A stretch of 35,237 nt of DNA from a bacterium (lineage in GTDB: Bacteria > DYJV01 > JALVYZ01). The stretch spans positions 1 to 35,237 of the forward strand of contig JALVYZ010000238.1 of assembly GCA_027037705.1 (NCBI GenBank). Direction: 5' to 3'. The position numbers and the translations under genes were made by a program. Shown one piece after another: positions 34,090 to 35,237 of the stretch (position 1 is its first letter; each line of letters starts with the position of its first letter). The notes beneath the pieces are model-generated. The model ran no database searches and was not told the origin of the DNA. It saw only the letters and a list, made by a program, of their open reading frames with translations.

Positions 34090-35237
34090 ATTAAAGTTAA
34101 TTTTTTTAATTTATCTATTATTCAGTTATTCTTTATTACATTCTGAGATTACTAACATTACACTTAAAAACGGTTTAAAAATTTATCTTATAAAAAAGTC
34201 AAATCTCCCAATTGTTAGTATTAATGTTATATATAAAACTGGGTGTAAGGATGAGTATAATGGAATTACCGGAATTGCACATATGTTAGAACATATGAAT
34301 TTTAGAGGAAGCACACATTTCCCTGATGGGTACTATGAAAAATATGTGGTTAGCCATGGTGGAATTGAAAATGCTTCTACATCTTTTGATTATACAAGAT
34401 ATTTTACGATAATTAATAAGAAATCATTGCCTGTTATTTTAAAAATATATGCAGATAATATGAATAATCTATTAATTGATAGGAAAAAATTTTTAAAAGA
34501 AAGAAATGTTGTATATCAGGAAAGATTATGGAGGATTGATAATTCTCCAGATGGATATTTATATTACACATTACATAGAGCAGCATATATGGAGTCTCCT
34601 TACAGATGGACTCCAATTGGTTTTTCATATGACATTTTGCACTGGACAAGAGATGATGTATATAATTTTTACAAAAAACACTATGCTCCAAATAATGCTG
34701 CAATTGTAATTTGCGGAGATATTGATATAAAAAACACAAAAAAGATTATACAGAAATATTTTGGTAAAATAAAAAAAATTAAAATTAATGAAAAATTCAC
34801 CAAAGAGCCTGAACAAAAAGGTGAAAGAAGAATAAATTTAAAATTTGTATCATCAAATAAAAAATTAGCAATGGCTTTTCATATTCCACCACTATCTGAT
34901 AATTCAACACCCGCTCTTGATGTTATTACATATATGTTATTTGCAAGAGAAAATTCAATATTAACTAAAAAATTAAAGAGAGAAAAAAAACTATGCACAT
35001 CAATTTATGGCGGCAACCAAGAAAGAAAACATTCTGGATTGTACATCATATTTGCAACTTTAAATAAAAAAGCAAAATACTCCCAAGTTGAAAAATTAAT
35101 ATGGAATGAGTTTGAAAAATTAAAAAAAGGTAAATTTTCAGATAAAGATTTTCAATACTCTAAAAAAAGAGCAATATTTGACTATCTGTATTCAAAAGAG
35201 ACTATTTCTGGATACGCTTCAGCAGTAAGTTTCTATG
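34073..35237 (+). CDS. M16-family zinc metallopeptidase, 3' end truncated by window
   Basis: Open to the window end with 388 codons and no stop. Starts MKTTTKLKLIFLIYLLF, a signal peptide (about 1-23), so periplasmic or surface-exposed. The inverted zinc motif HMLEH (70-74) gives His70, His74 and catalytic Glu73; the third ligand is probably Glu150, 76 residues later, in ERNVVYQERLW. KTGCKDEYNGITGIAHMLEH and FRGSTHFPDG are typical of the M16B (YmxG/PqqL-like) group. The second, inactive M16 domain begins near residue 210. The ribosome-binding site is AAAGGAA, 6 bases before the ATG; the start lies inside the end of the chemotaxis-like gene. Confidence 0.93.
   Translation, partial: MKTTTKLKLIFLIYLLFSYSLLHSEITNITLKNGLKIYLIKKSNLPIVSINVIYKTGCKDEYNGITGIAHMLEHMNFRGSTHFPDGYYEKYVVSHGGIENASTSFDYTRYFTIINKKSLPVILKIYADNMNNLLIDRKKFLKERNVVYQERLWRIDNSPDGYLYYTLHRAAYMESPYRWTPIGFSYDILHWTRDDVYNFYKKHYAPNNAAIVICGDIDIKNTKKIIQKYFGKIKKIKINEKFTKEPEQKGERRINLKFVSSNKKLAMAFHIPPLSDNSTPALDVITYMLFARENSILTKKLKREKKLCTSIYGGNQERKHSGLYIIFATLNKKAKYSQVEKLIWNEFEKLKKGKFSDKDFQYSKKRAIFDYLYSKETISGYASAVSFY

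Noticed and set aside
34434-34816. Short frames on both strands at the window end
   Set aside because: They fall inside the M16 peptidase, whose zinc motif and continuous frame explain the region.

Overview
The window is a strongly AT-rich (roughly 70% A+T by eye), densely packed bacterial chromosome segment. Nearly every gene is a recognisable housekeeping gene, and many neighbours overlap by 1-4 bases (ATGA or TAATG junctions). A lipoprotein RlpA, a TonB-family protein, RseP and an IPTL-CTERM surface protein indicate a Gram-negative (diderm) envelope. A 2x[4Fe-4S] ferredoxin, a PurF with apparent iron-sulfur cysteines and a methylmalonyl-CoA epimerase fit an anaerobic or microaerophilic lifestyle, but that is inference. 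I cannot assign a phylum. No tRNA, rRNA, CRISPR array, insertion sequence or prophage was seen.

Layout: (1) 90-10410, minus strand: tonB-like gene, HAD phosphatase, then the translation and envelope cluster rpsB-tsf-pyrH-frr-ferredoxin-uppS-cdsA-dxr-rseP-tsaB, ending with an IPTL-CTERM exported protein. A folded leader RNA precedes rpsB, and a clear intrinsic terminator lies between the ferredoxin and uppS. (2) 10409-17227, plus strand: xerD-type recombinase, rlpA, a CobT-like phosphoribosyltransferase, a small membrane protein, trkA-trkH potassium uptake, and tsaC. The start codons of tonB and xerD physically overlap. (3) 17232-32232, minus strand: lysA-dapF-dapA-dapB (lysine/diaminopimelate), methylmalonyl-CoA epimerase, gamma-carbonic-anhydrase-like protein, a GAF sensor, mreB, a response regulator-phosphatase, an EF-G paralogue, purF, and livHMGF (branched-chain amino acid or amide ABC importer without its binding protein). 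(4) 32338-35237, plus strand: a methyl-accepting chemotaxis-like protein and the 5' part of an M16 zinc peptidase, which runs off the window.

Two genes would be missed by a scan for closed, longer ORFs: the 56-residue ferredoxin (5704-5874) and the truncated M16 peptidase (34073 to the end). There is no gene-free stretch over 300 bases; the longest gaps are 1146-1310, 13697-13838 and 8648-8770.

No obviously new multi-gene system is present. The most promising unexplained elements are the rpsB leader RNA with competing pairings next to its ribosome-binding site, the 18-bp perfect palindrome just downstream of the livH promoter, the ferredoxin terminator that ends 6 bases before the uppS start codon, the EF-G paralogue lacking the domain IV tip histidine, and a GAF-GAF protein with what looks like a degenerate GGDEF domain in the mreB neighbourhood.
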